NCBI RefSeq assembly: GCF_001942405.1
Contig: NZ_MKKA01000011.1
Span: 310,001-374,000 of the forward strand
Direction of reading: 5' to 3'
Origin: Ornithinimicrobium sp. CNJ-824
GTDB lineage: Bacteria; Actinomycetota; Actinomycetes; Actinomycetales; Dermatophilaceae
DNA: 64,000 bases
Numbering within the stretch: the first letter of the stretch is position 1; the number at the start of each line of letters is the position of its first letter. The notes beneath the pieces were generated by a model that did no database searches, had not been told where the DNA came from, and worked only from the letters and a program-made list of their open reading frames with translations. Positions 9,968 through 18,122 of the stretch are shown here, one piece after another. Both the position numbers and the translations under genes were made by a program.

Positions 9968-10470
9968 TCAGGCCTGGAGCTGCTCCTGGGCGGGACGTTC
10001 GGCACCCGGCTGCTCCTCGGCCCGGGCCAGCACCTTGACGAGGAGGGCGTCGAGGGTGTCGAGGTCGCCGTCGTCCATCGCGTCGAGGAAGATCGAGCGG
10101 ACGGTGCGGACGTGCCCGGGCGCGGCCGCCTCGAGGGCCGCCCGGCCGGCGGGGTGAGCCGCACGAAGGAGCCGCGCCCGTCCTCCGGGCAGTCCTCCTT
10201 GGCCACGAGACCGCGGTTGGACATCCGCCGCAGGTGGTGCGACAGCCGGCTGCGCTCCCAGTGCATCTGCTCGGCGAGGACGGAGATGCGCAGGCGCTCC
10301 CCCGGCGCCTCCGACAGCCAGACCAGCGTCTCGAAGTCCTGCATGGACAGGCCGCTGTCCCGCGACAGGGCGCGACCGAGCGCCGCCGGCAGCTCGGTCT
10401 GCACGCGCAGCCACCGGCGCCACAGCTGCTGCTCGCGGTCGTCCAACCAGGGAGTCTCGGCCTTCGTCAT
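9968..10470 (-). CDS. MarR family transcriptional regulator (one frameshift in this sequence)
   Basis: A winged-helix regulator: FETLVWLSEAPGERLRISVL, HWERSRLSHHLRRM and a wing with EDCPEDGRGSFVRLT match MarR/SlyA proteins. The frame breaks near 10158; adding one G gives RLTPAGRAALEAAAPGHV and an end at 9968, about 167 residues. Without the correction the frame would fuse artificially to the downstream oxidoreductase. It is divergent from yceI across a 90-base region with a TGACGCGTCA palindrome, so autoregulation and control of yceI are likely. Confidence 0.88.
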
Positions 10471-10476
10471 GACTCC

Positions 10477-10482
10477 ACCCTA
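10477..10482 (-). promoter_or_regulatory. -10 element for marR (leaderless)
   Basis: TAGGGT on the minus strand ends 6 bases before the marR ATG at 10470. The palindromic operator lies about 10 bases upstream, where a -35 would sit. Confidence 0.5.
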
Positions 10483-10490
10483 CCAGTTGC

Positions 10491-10519
10491 TTGACGCGTC
10501 ATCCATGATCGGGTAGTGT
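10491..10519 (+). promoter_or_regulatory. yceI promoter: -35 TTGACG, 17-bp spacer, -10 TAGTGT
   Basis: The two hexamers (10491-10496 and 10514-10519) have ideal sigma-70-type spacing. The -35 is inside the palindrome TGACGCGTCA, so a bound repressor would block polymerase. Transcript start would be near 10526, leaving a leader of about 35 bases with a GAAAGGA ribosome site. Confidence 0.65.
10492..10501. promoter_or_regulatory. Probable MarR operator, palindrome TGACGCGTCA
   Basis: A perfect 10-bp palindrome overlapping the yceI -35 and lying upstream of the marR -10. A second dyad, GTGTC-GGT-GACAC at 10516-10528, follows. Position between divergent marR and yceI supports operator function. 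Confidence 0.55.
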
Positions 10520-10560
10520 CGGTGACACATCAACAACAACCCTCTGCGAAAGGACCTCCC

Positions 10561-11103
10561 ATGTCGGTCACCGAGCTCAACGGCACCTACACCATCGACC
10601 CGTCCCACTCCCGTCTCGGCTTCTCCACCCGCCACGCGATGGTCACCAAGGTCCGGGGCGCCTTCAACGAGGTCACCGGCCAGGCGACCACCGGCCCCAA
10701 CCTGGAGGACGCCTCCGTGGAGGTCACCATCCAGACCGGCTCCGTGGACACCCGCAGCGCCGACCGGGACGGCCACCTGAAGTCGGCGGACTTCTTCGAC
10801 GTCGAGCAGTACCCCGAGATGACCTTCCGCTCGACCGAGGTCACCGCCCCCGACGCCGAGACCCTGCGCGTCACCGGCGACCTGACCATCAAGGACGTGA
10901 CCCGCCCGGTCACCGTCGACTTCGAGTACGCCGGTGCTGCCCAGGACCCGTTCGGCAACGACCGGGTCGGCTTCGAGGGGTCCACCGTCGTCAACCGCAA
11001 GGACTTCGGCCTCACCTGGAACGCCGCGCTCGAGACCGGTGGGGTCCTCGTCTCCGAGAAGGCCACCCTCGAGTTCGAGATCTCGCTCATCAAGGCGGCC
11101 TGA
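10561..11103 (+). CDS. YceI family lipid-binding-like protein
   Basis: A 180-residue YceI-domain protein. It starts with GTYTIDPSHSRLGFSTRHAM and contains VDTRSADRDGHLKSADFFD and GDLTIKDVTRPVTVDF, all YceI hallmarks; the fold is a lipocalin-like barrel that binds isoprenoid-type lipids in characterised members. No signal peptide is present, so it should be cytoplasmic, as is usual for actinobacterial YceI. The start at 10561 is chosen because GAAAGGA lies 7-13 bases upstream. It is divergent from and probably controlled by the adjacent marR. Confidence 0.93.
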   Translation: MSVTELNGTYTIDPSHSRLGFSTRHAMVTKVRGAFNEVTGQATTGPNLEDASVEVTIQTGSVDTRSADRDGHLKSADFFDVEQYPEMTFRSTEVTAPDAETLRVTGDLTIKDVTRPVTVDFEYAGAAQDPFGNDRVGFEGSTVVNRKDFGLTWNAALETGGVLVSEKATLEFEISLIKAA

Positions 11104-11148
11104 CTCCACCCCCTCTCCCCGGGGATGTCCCCTGCCCCGGGTGAGCCG

Positions 11149-11181
11149 CACCCCCGCACCGGTCCGCCGGCGCGGGGGGTG
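11149..11181. terminator. GC-rich hairpin between convergent yceI and aldo/keto reductase genes
   Basis: CACCCCCGC pairs with GCGGGGGGTG (one base bulge) around a 14-base loop. There is no U-tract. Position between converging genes suggests a bidirectional terminator. Confidence 0.4.
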
Positions 11182-11212
11182 TCGTGCGTCAGGAGCGCGA
11201 CGGCATACCCCC

Positions 11213-12054
11213 TCAGGAGCGGAACTGCGTGAAGTCCGCGGTCCTCGGGTCGGCGAACATCCGCTCGTCGGTGTCGAGCGCGTCCAGCCGGCCGAGCTGG
11301 TCCTCGGTCAGCTCGAACCCGAGGACGTCGATGTTCTTTTCGATGCGTTCCGGGGTGCTCGACTTGGGGATGACCACCCGCCCCCGCTGCAGGTGCCAGC
11401 GCAGCACGAGCTGGGCCGGGGTGACCCCGAGCTTGGCCGCGAGCTCGACGACGGGCGCGAGCTGCAGGTCCTCGCCCCGCCCGATCGGGGCGTAGGCCTC
11501 AACCACCAGCCCGGCCTCCCTGCTGGCCGCCTGCGCCTCGGGCTGCTGGAAGGAGGGGTGGATCTCGATCTGGTTGACCGCCGGGACGACCTGGGCGGTG
11601 CGCAGGAGGTCCGCGAGGTGCTCCGGCAGGAAGTTGGACACGCCGATCGCACGCACGGCACCCTCGTCGTAGAGCTTCTCGAAGGCTCGCCACGTCTCCG
11701 GGGCGAGCCCCTTGGAGGGCACCGGCCAGTGGATGAGGTAGAGGTCCACGACCTCCACGCCGAGGGCCGCGCGGCTGTCCTCGAAGGCACGGAGGGCGTT
11801 GTCGTAGCCCTGGTCGCCGTTGCGCAGCTTGGTGGTCACGAAGACCTCCTCGCGCGGCAGACCGCTCGCCCGCAGGGCCGCGCCCACCCCGGCCTCGTTG
11901 TAGTAGCCCGCAGCTGTGTCGACGTGCCGGTAGCCGACCTCCAGGGCCTTCTCCACGACCGCTGGGTGTCGGCCTCGTCCACCGTGAAGGTGCCCAGACC
12001 CACCTGCGGGATGTGGACGCCGTTGTTGAGCTCGATGCTGGGTTGGGTGGTCAT
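11213..12054 (-). CDS. Aldo/keto reductase (one frameshift in this sequence)
   Basis: An NADPH-dependent aldo/keto reductase of the 2,5-diketo-gluconate reductase-like group. The catalytic tetrad is visible: Asp and Tyr in VDTAAGYYNE, Lys in VTTKLRN and His in LIHWP. The cofactor end motif IPKSSTPERIEKN is also present. The N-terminus MTTQPSIELNNGVHIPQVG joins the rest after one missing base near 11959 (expected DTQRVVEKALEVG). Restored length about 280 residues, normal for the family. TAGGGT lies 6 bases before the ATG. The substrate is not predictable. Confidence 0.9.
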
Positions 12055-12060
12055 GGGCCC

Positions 12061-12066
12061 ACCCTA
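12061..12066 (-). promoter_or_regulatory. -10 element for the aldo/keto reductase gene (leaderless)
   Basis: TAGGGT on the minus strand, 6 bases before the ATG at 12054. It is part of a CCCTAGGG palindrome in the 28-base divergent spacer. Confidence 0.5.
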
Positions 12067-12082
12067 GGGACAGACTCTGACC

Positions 12083-12516
12083 ATGCCGTCCGACCCCCGG
12101 GAGGACCCGTCCGACCCGCTCGGCCCGTCAGGGCCGGGGCCGGGCGACGACGTCTGGACCCGTCGCGAGCGTGCGGCCGTCGCCCGCGTGCGGGTGCTGC
12201 TGCCCGGCCTGGTCGAACGTCGGGTGCCCGTGCGGCTGGTCGAACGGGGCCCGGTCCGGGGGGTGGGGCGATTGCGCATGGGTGACGGCACGACGTTCCT
12301 CGTCGCCTCCCTCGACCCCATGGCGCTCGGTCGCGTCGTGCGGACGATGACGGCGGGGCGCTCCGTCGTGGTCGTCCGGTGGGCGAGACGGACGACGGCC
12401 TCGTGCTCGACCTGGACGAGGCGCCGGCCGGTCGCCCTTCCACCTGGAGCCGCTCCGGGATTCGCAGGAGCGGTCCGGTGCGGGTGAGGGTGGTCGGTCC
12501 GGACCAGCCGGACTGA
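12083..12516 (+). CDS. Hypothetical protein (one frameshift in this sequence)
   Basis: I do not recognise this protein. It starts 28 bases from the divergent aldo/keto reductase gene. A proline/aspartate-rich N-terminus is followed by RRERAAVARVRVLLPGLVERR, a short beta-like stretch (GDGTTFLVASLD) and a basic end. Around 12378 the frame changes; with one base added, it continues GETDDGLVLDLDEAPAG and VRVRVVGPDQPD to a TGA at 12514-12516, about 144 residues. The corrected tail has far more natural composition than the uncorrected one. No domain could be assigned. Confidence 0.5.
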
Positions 12517-12647
12517 CGTCCTCGCGGGGCAGTCCCGCAGGTCAGCGGCATCTCGAGGGTATGTCGGTGGGGTCTCCTAGTCTGATCTGTACGAGGTGGA
12601 GCCGGGGAAGGGGTTCTGCCGTTGGACCACCGGAGGGGGTGGGGGAC

Positions 12648-14253
12648 GTGGACGCAGGACCGGAGGGGACCGGCACCGGGACGGGGGAGCCGGGGCTGGC
12701 CGAGGAGGTGCGGTCCCTGACCCGGGCGTGGCGGGGGCGCGGGTGTCGGGGATCGACGATGCGGGGCTGCTGGGGCTGGTGGAGGGGCTGGAGCTGCTGG
12801 TCCGGGCGGCCGGCGCGGCCAGTGCCCGGGCGCAGGTCGCCTTCGGGGCCTCCCAGGTCGCCGCACAGGCCCGGGAGGGGGTCCCGGCCTCCCGGCGGGG
12901 CCGGGCGGTGGCCGACGACCTGGCCACCGCGCGGCGTACCTCGCCCTACTGGGCCGGGCGGGAGCTGACCGCCGCGAGGGCCCTGGTCACCGAGATGCCG
13001 GCCACGTTCGCCGCGCTGGCGGACGGGACGATCAGCCCGGCCCAGGCCCGCCTGGTCACCGAGGCCACCACCTGCCTGGACCCCGGCGACCGGGCGCAGG
13101 TCGACCAGCGGCTGGCCGGGTCGCTGGAGGGGGCTTCTACCCGGCAGATCGTGGCCGCGGCCCGGGCGTTGGCCTACGAGGTCGACCCGGCCGGGTTCGT
13201 GGGCCGTGCCCGTGCGGCGGCGGCCGAGCGGGGCGTGTCGGTGCGCCCGGCCCCGGACGTGATGGGCCTGCTCAGCGCCCGGCTGCCCGCGCCGCAGGCG
13301 ATCGCGACCCACCAGGTGCTGCGCGCCCATGCCGAGGGCGCCCGCGCCGCCGGTGACCCGCGCACCCTGAACCAGCTGATGGCCGACGAGCTGGTCGCCC
13401 GGGTCACCGGCCGCAGCGTCGTGGACGGCATCGACGTCGAGGTCGGCCTGGTCCTCACCGACGCGACCCTGCTCGCCGGCGACCCGGCCGCGGCCGACCT
13501 GACCGGGTACGGGCCCCTGCCCGCCGACCTGGCCCGCGACCTGCTCACCCCCACCGACCCCCAGGACGACCCCCACGTCGACGACGAGGCCGGCGCCGGG
13601 CGGCAGGACACCCGCGGGCAGGACCCGCACGTCCGCGGGCGGCAGCAGGGCCCCGTGCCGTGCCCGGCCGGAGGCCGGTGCACCGACGCAGCCTGCACCG
13701 CCGTCCACGGCGGCACACCCCCCGGACCACCCCTCCCGACCCCGCCGGCCGGTACGGCCAGCTCGACCCCGCCCACCGGCACCGCCGGCCCCGGGGAACG
13801 GGCCGTCCCGGACCCGGGCCTGGCCCGGGCGGCCCAGGTCTGGCTGCGCCGGCTCTACACCGACCCGGTCACCGGCACCCTGACCGTGCGCGACCCCCGC
13901 CGGCGGGCCTTCACCGGCAACCTGCGCGCCACCCTCATCGCCCGCGGCCGCTACTGCGCCACCCCCTGGTGCGGAGCCCCGATCCGCCACCTGGACCACA
14001 TCACCCGCTACCGCGACGGCGGCACCACCACCACCGACACGCCCGCGGCCTGTGCGCCCGCTGCAACCTGGCCCGCGAGCACCCCCGCCACGCCGACCCA
14101 CCACCACAGTCCTACCAGGACCCACCACCGCTCCTGGACACCTTCCACGGCCGACCACCCACCACCGCACCACCACCCCGCACCCACCCCACCGACGACA
14201 GCGACGACGGCCAGGCCGACGACCAGGACGACCCCCTCCCACGCAGCGCCTGA
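12648..14253 (+). CDS. DUF222 / HNH endonuclease-like protein (two frameshifts in this sequence)
   Basis: An actinobacterial DUF222 protein with a C-terminal HNH nuclease module. The DUF222 part runs through VEGLELLVRAAGAASARAQV and SPAQARLVTEATTCLDPGD. The HNH part has CATPWCGAPIRHLDHITRYRDGG then, after a missing A near 14038, NARGLCARCNLAREH. A first break near 12735 is needed to join the GTG start (GGAGGGG upstream) to the body. Between the domains lies a low-complexity Pro/Thr/Gly linker of roughly 90 residues, and the tail is rich in Pro and His. Restored length about 535. Such genes are often multi-copy; their role is unknown. Confidence 0.8.
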
Positions 14254-14381
14254 CCGGTCACCGGCAGGCACCCACCGGGGACCTCGCGCACCTGAGGTCC
14301 TGAAGACCCGGCGCGCGCGGTCGGGCCACGACGACCCCACCCGGGTGGACGCTGCCGCGTCGCGTCGGTCATGCTCGCCTC

Positions 14382-15285
14382 ATGCAGCAGTCCGACGTCA
14401 TGGCCGATCCGCAGGTGCTCGCCGAGGGGTTGGCCACGACCGGGTACCTCAGCGACGAGGGCCTGGCGACGATCACCTGGCTGGCGCACACCCTCCAACG
14501 GCCGCTGCTCCTGGAGGGGGAGCCCGGGACCGGCAAGACCGCCCTGGCCGAGGCGTTGGCCCAGCTGCGGGGGATCCCCCTCGTGCGGCTGCAGTGCTAC
14601 GAGGGGATCGAGGCCAGCCAGGCGCTCTACGACTGGGACTTCCCCCGTCAGATCCTGCACCTGAGGGTGGTCGAGGCGGCGGCGATGGCCGACCCCGACC
14701 GGAAGGTCGGCGACGTGGCGGAGCTGGAGCACGAGCTCTTCGACGAGCGGTTCCTCCAGGCACGGCCGGTCCTGCGTGCCCTGCAGGAGGCGCCGTGCGT
14801 GCTCCTCGTCGACGAGATCGACCGGGCGGACGACGAGTTCGAGGCCTTCCTCCTGGAGGTGCTCTCGTCGTGGTCGGTGTCCATCCCCGAGCTGGGGACC
14901 ATCCGGGCGACGGAGCCACCGCTGGTGGTGCTCACCTCCAACCGCACGCGTGAGCTGCACGACGCGCTGAAACGCCGCTGCCTCTACCACTGGATCGAGC
15001 ACCCCGGCATGGACCGGGAGCTGGCCATCGTGCGCACCCGGCTGCCGAGGTGGACCAGCGCCTCGCGGCCGAGGTGGTCGGGATCGTGCAGCGGCTGCGG
15101 GCCGAGGCCGACCTCGTCAAGCCGCCGGGCGTGGCCGAGACCCTCGACTGGCGCGCGCGCTGCACGCCCTGGGCGCCAGCACGCTCGACCCGCAGGTGGC
15201 TGCCGCGACGCTGGGCGCGGCGGTCAAGTACCGCGAGGACGCCGACCGGATCCGCGCCTCGCTGGACCGGATGCTGGCCGGATGA
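14382..15285 (+). CDS. coxD: MoxR-family AAA ATPase, CoxD-like (two frameshifts in this sequence)
   Basis: A MoxR-type AAA+ ATPase with Walker A GEPGTGKTA near residue 46, Walker B LLVDEIDRADDEFEAF near 141 and sensor segment LTSNRTRELHDALKRRC. CoxD proteins act with CoxE in maturing the molybdenum-copper or molybdenum site of CO dehydrogenase-family enzymes. Breaks near 15047 (expected RLPEVDQRL) and 15147 (expected TLDWARALHALGAS) each fit one lost G. Restored length about 301 residues. The stop overlaps the start of coxE (ATGA). An alternative start is ATG at 14400. Assignment to cox maturation rests on family and neighbours. Confidence 0.88.
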
Positions 15286-16393
15286 CCGACACCGGGTGGG
15301 ACATGGGCCAGGTGCTGCTCGGTTTCGCCCGGGCGTGCCGTGGAGCGGGCCTGCCCGTGACCGCCGACCGTGAGCGCACCTTTCTCCAGGCCTGCGCCGC
15401 CGTCGGCCTCGGCCGGCGGGAGGCCGTCTACTGGGCCGGCCGCGGGACGCTCACGGCCTCCAACGCGGACGTGGAGCCCTACGACCGCGTCTTCAACGCC
15501 TGGTTCGCCGGCCGCCCCCTGCGGTCGATCAGCCGGCAGGAGACGCCGTCCGTCACGACGGTGCAGGCTCCGCTGGACGAGTCCGGGCCTGGAGGCGTGG
15601 ACGGGCAGGAGCAGCCCGTCCTGCGGGTGGCTGCCTCCCCCGAGGAGGTCCTACGGCACCGCGACGTCGCCGGGCTCTCGCCGACCGACCGGGCCGCCCT
15701 GCGCCGACGGTTCGCCCGGCTCCGGCCACGGTCGCCCCAGCGGCGGGGACGACGGCATACCCCCCACCACCACGGAGGGGTCGACGGCCGGGCGACGGTC
15801 CGCGCCCAGCTGCGCAACCTGGGCGAGCCGGTGCGGGTCCGGCACCGGCGGCGTCGACCACGCCCCCGGCCGGTCGTGGTGCTGGTGGACGTCTCCGGGT
15901 CGATGGCCCCCTACGCGGACAGCCTGCTGCGGCTGGCCCACGTCATGGTGCAGGCGGCCCCCCGCACCACCGAGGTCTTCACCCTCGGCACCCGGCTGAC
16001 CCACGTCACCCGGGCGCTGCGCGAGCGGGACCCGGACCGTGCGCTGCTGGCGGCGGGGGAGACGGTGCCCGACTGGTCCGGGGGCACCCGCCTGGGCGAG
16101 ACCCTCGACGCGTTCGTCCGCCGGTGGGGCCGGCGGGGCACGGCCCGGGGCGCGTCGTGGTCATCGTCAGCGACGGCTGGGAGCGGCAGGATCCGGCCCG
16201 GCTCGGGGAGGCGGTGCGCCAGCTGCAGGCGCTGGCCCACCGGGTCGTCTGGGTCAACCCCCATCGCGGCAAGGAGGGCTACGCCCCGGTCCAGTCGGGG
16301 ATCCGTGCGGTGCTGCCGCACGTCGACGACTTCGTCTCCGGTCATACGCTGGCGACGTTCGAGGAGCTGCTGGAGGTGGTCGCCCGTGCGTGA
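15282..16393 (+). CDS. coxE: VWA-domain protein, CoxE-like (one frameshift in this sequence)
   Basis: A von Willebrand factor A protein of the CoxE family. The MIDAS motif DVSGSM is near residue 202, and the C-terminal part contains VVVIVSDGWERQDPARL. The frame breaks near 16153 within a G run; one added G joins ARGRVVVIVSDG. About 370 residues, the usual CoxE length. It partners MoxR/CoxD ATPases in cofactor assembly. Start overlaps coxD and the end overlaps the xdhC start by 8 bases, so coxD-coxE-xdhC form a coupled unit. Confidence 0.88.
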
Positions 16394-17540
16394 GGTCCTG
16401 GACAGGCTGCTGGGATGGTGGCAGGAGGGTCACCAGGTGGCGCTTGCCACCGTCGTCGGCACGTGGAAGTCGGCCCCGCGCCAACCGGGTGCCGCGATGC
16501 TCGTCGGTGTCGACGGTGAGGCCGTCGGGTCCGTCTCGGGCGGGTGCGTCGAGGGCGCGGTCTACGAGCTGGGCCAGCAGGTCATCGCCTCCGGCACCCC
16601 CGTCCTGCAGCGGTACGGCGTGTCCGACGACGAGGCGATGGGCGTCGGCCTGACGTGCGGCGGCATCCTCGACGTCTTCGTCGAGCGGGTCGGCCGGGAG
16701 GACTTCCCCGAGCTGGCCGAGGTGGCCGCGGACATCGAGGCCGGGGTCCCGGTGGCCGTGGCCACGGTGGTGGAGCACCCGGACCCCGACCTGCTCGGCC
16801 GGCACCTGGTCGTCCGGCCGGAGGGGGCCGAGTCCTCCGGCACCCTGGGCTCGGAGCGGGCCGATGCGGCCGTGCTCGACGACGCCCGCGGCATGCTGGC
16901 CCAGGGGCGCACCGCCACCCTCGGCTACGGCCCGGACGGGCAGCGACGGGGGGAGGGTATGCGGATCTTCGTCAGCTCCTACGCGCCCCGGCCGCGGATG
17001 CTCGTCTTCGGGGCGATCGACTTCGCGGCCGCGGTGGCCCGGATGGGGACCTTCCTGGGCTACCGGGTGACGGTCTGCGACGCCCGGCCGGTGTTCGCCA
17101 CGGCCAGCCGCTTCCCCGACGCCGACGAGGTCGTCGTCTCCTGGCCGCACCGCTACGTCGAGGAGCAGATGCGCCTGGACGCGCTGGACGGCCGGACCGT
17201 CGCCTGCGTCCTCACCCACGACCCGAAGTTCGACGTGCCGCTGCTCGAGCGGCTGCTCGGCGACGGGGCGCCGCCGCTGGCCTACGTCGGGGCGATGGGG
17301 TCGCGCCGCACCCACGAGGACCGGCTGGCCCGCCTGCGTGAGGTGGGCCTGACCGAGGAGCAGCTGTCAATCCTCCGCAGCCCGATCGGCCTGGACCTGG
17401 GTGCCCGCACGCCGGAGGAGACCGCGGTCTCCATCGCGGCGGAGATCGTCGCGCTGCGCTGGGGCGGCCAGGGGGAGCCGCTGAGCAGGACGGAGGGCGC
17501 GATCCACCGGCACGAGCCGGAGGACCTGCACGCCGGGTGA
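16386..17540 (+). CDS. xdhC: XdhC/CoxI family molybdenum cofactor insertion protein
   Basis: A 384-residue XdhC/CoxI protein. Members bind molybdenum cofactor, aid its sulfuration and insert it into the hydroxylase. The N-terminal motif GTWKSAPRQPGAAM (residues 25-38) and GSVSGGCVEGAV with its conserved Cys near 54 are characteristic. The C-terminal Rossmann-like half shows AYVGAMGSRRTH and LDLGARTPEETAVSIAAEI. GTG start overlapping coxE. It lies 87 bases before coxS, so its client is very likely the neighbouring CoxSLM enzyme. Confidence 0.93.
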   Translation: MREVLDRLLGWWQEGHQVALATVVGTWKSAPRQPGAAMLVGVDGEAVGSVSGGCVEGAVYELGQQVIASGTPVLQRYGVSDDEAMGVGLTCGGILDVFVERVGREDFPELAEVAADIEAGVPVAVATVVEHPDPDLLGRHLVVRPEGAESSGTLGSERADAAVLDDARGMLAQGRTATLGYGPDGQRRGEGMRIFVSSYAPRPRMLVFGAIDFAAAVARMGTFLGYRVTVCDARPVFATASRFPDADEVVVSWPHRYVEEQMRLDALDGRTVACVLTHDPKFDVPLLERLLGDGAPPLAYVGAMGSRRTHEDRLARLREVGLTEEQLSILRSPIGLDLGARTPEETAVSIAAEIVALRWGGQGEPLSRTEGAIHRHEPEDLHAG

Positions 17541-17627
17541 CGAACTTCGGACCACCCCTTGCGGCCTGACCCCCGTCACGGCAGGATCACCCGGGACAAC
17601 GAAGTCCGGTTCCCACCTGGAGGACGC

Positions 17628-18122
17628 ATGACCCAGATCTCCGTGACGGTCGACGGCATGAAGTACACCGACGACGTCGAGCCCCGAACGCTCCTGGTCC
17701 ACTACCTGCGAGAACAGCTCGGCAAGACCGGCACGGTCGTCGGCTGCGACACGAGCAGCTGCGGCGCCTGCACCGTGCACCTCGACGGCCGCAGCGTGAA
17801 GTCCTGCAACGTGCTCGCCGTCCAGGCCGACGGACGGACCGTGACCACGATCGAGGGTCTGGCCGACGGCGAGCAGCTCAGCCCCGTGCAGGAGGCGTTC
17901 CGCGACTGCCACGCCCTGCAGTGCGGCTTCTGCACCCCCGGGATGATCATGCAGGCGACCGATCTCCTCGCCGAGAACCCGAACCCCGACGAGGAGCACG
18001 TCCGCCAGCACATGGAGGGCAACCTGTGCCGCTGCACCGGCTACCACAACATCGTCAAGGCCGTGCTGCAGGCCGCCGGCTCCGGATCCGCCACCGCGAC
18101 CCAGGGGAGTGAGCAGGCATGA
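17628..18122 (+). CDS. coxS: Molybdenum hydroxylase small subunit, 2x 2Fe-2S (CoxS-like)
   Basis: The iron-sulfur subunit of a CO-dehydrogenase/xanthine-dehydrogenase family enzyme, 164 residues. Cys40, Cys45, Cys48 and Cys60 ([15 protein letters not shown]) form the plant-ferredoxin-type 2Fe-2S site; CGFCTPGM and CRCTGYHN near the C-terminus form the second cluster. The ATG at 17628 has GGAGGACGC directly upstream. The stop overlaps the coxL start. The gene order S-L-M differs from the M-S-L order of true (form I) CO dehydrogenase. Confidence 0.95.
   Translation: MTQISVTVDGMKYTDDVEPRTLLVHYLREQLGKTGTVVGCDTSSCGACTVHLDGRSVKSCNVLAVQADGRTVTTIEGLADGEQLSPVQEAFRDCHALQCGFCTPGMIMQATDLLAENPNPDEEHVRQHMEGNLCRCTGYHNIVKAVLQAAGSGSATATQGSEQA

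Noticed and set aside
7045..10470. A single 1141-residue MarR-oxidoreductase fusion protein
   Set aside because: The fused frame exists only because one base is lost in marR. The true MarR end (9968) and the oxidoreductase start with its ribosome site (9879) are both recognisable in the other reading.
13540..13800. A tandem repeat or mobile element in the DUF222 gene
   Set aside because: The stretch is low-complexity Pro/Thr/Gly linker coding sequence in frame; no repeat unit, inverted ends or target duplication is seen.
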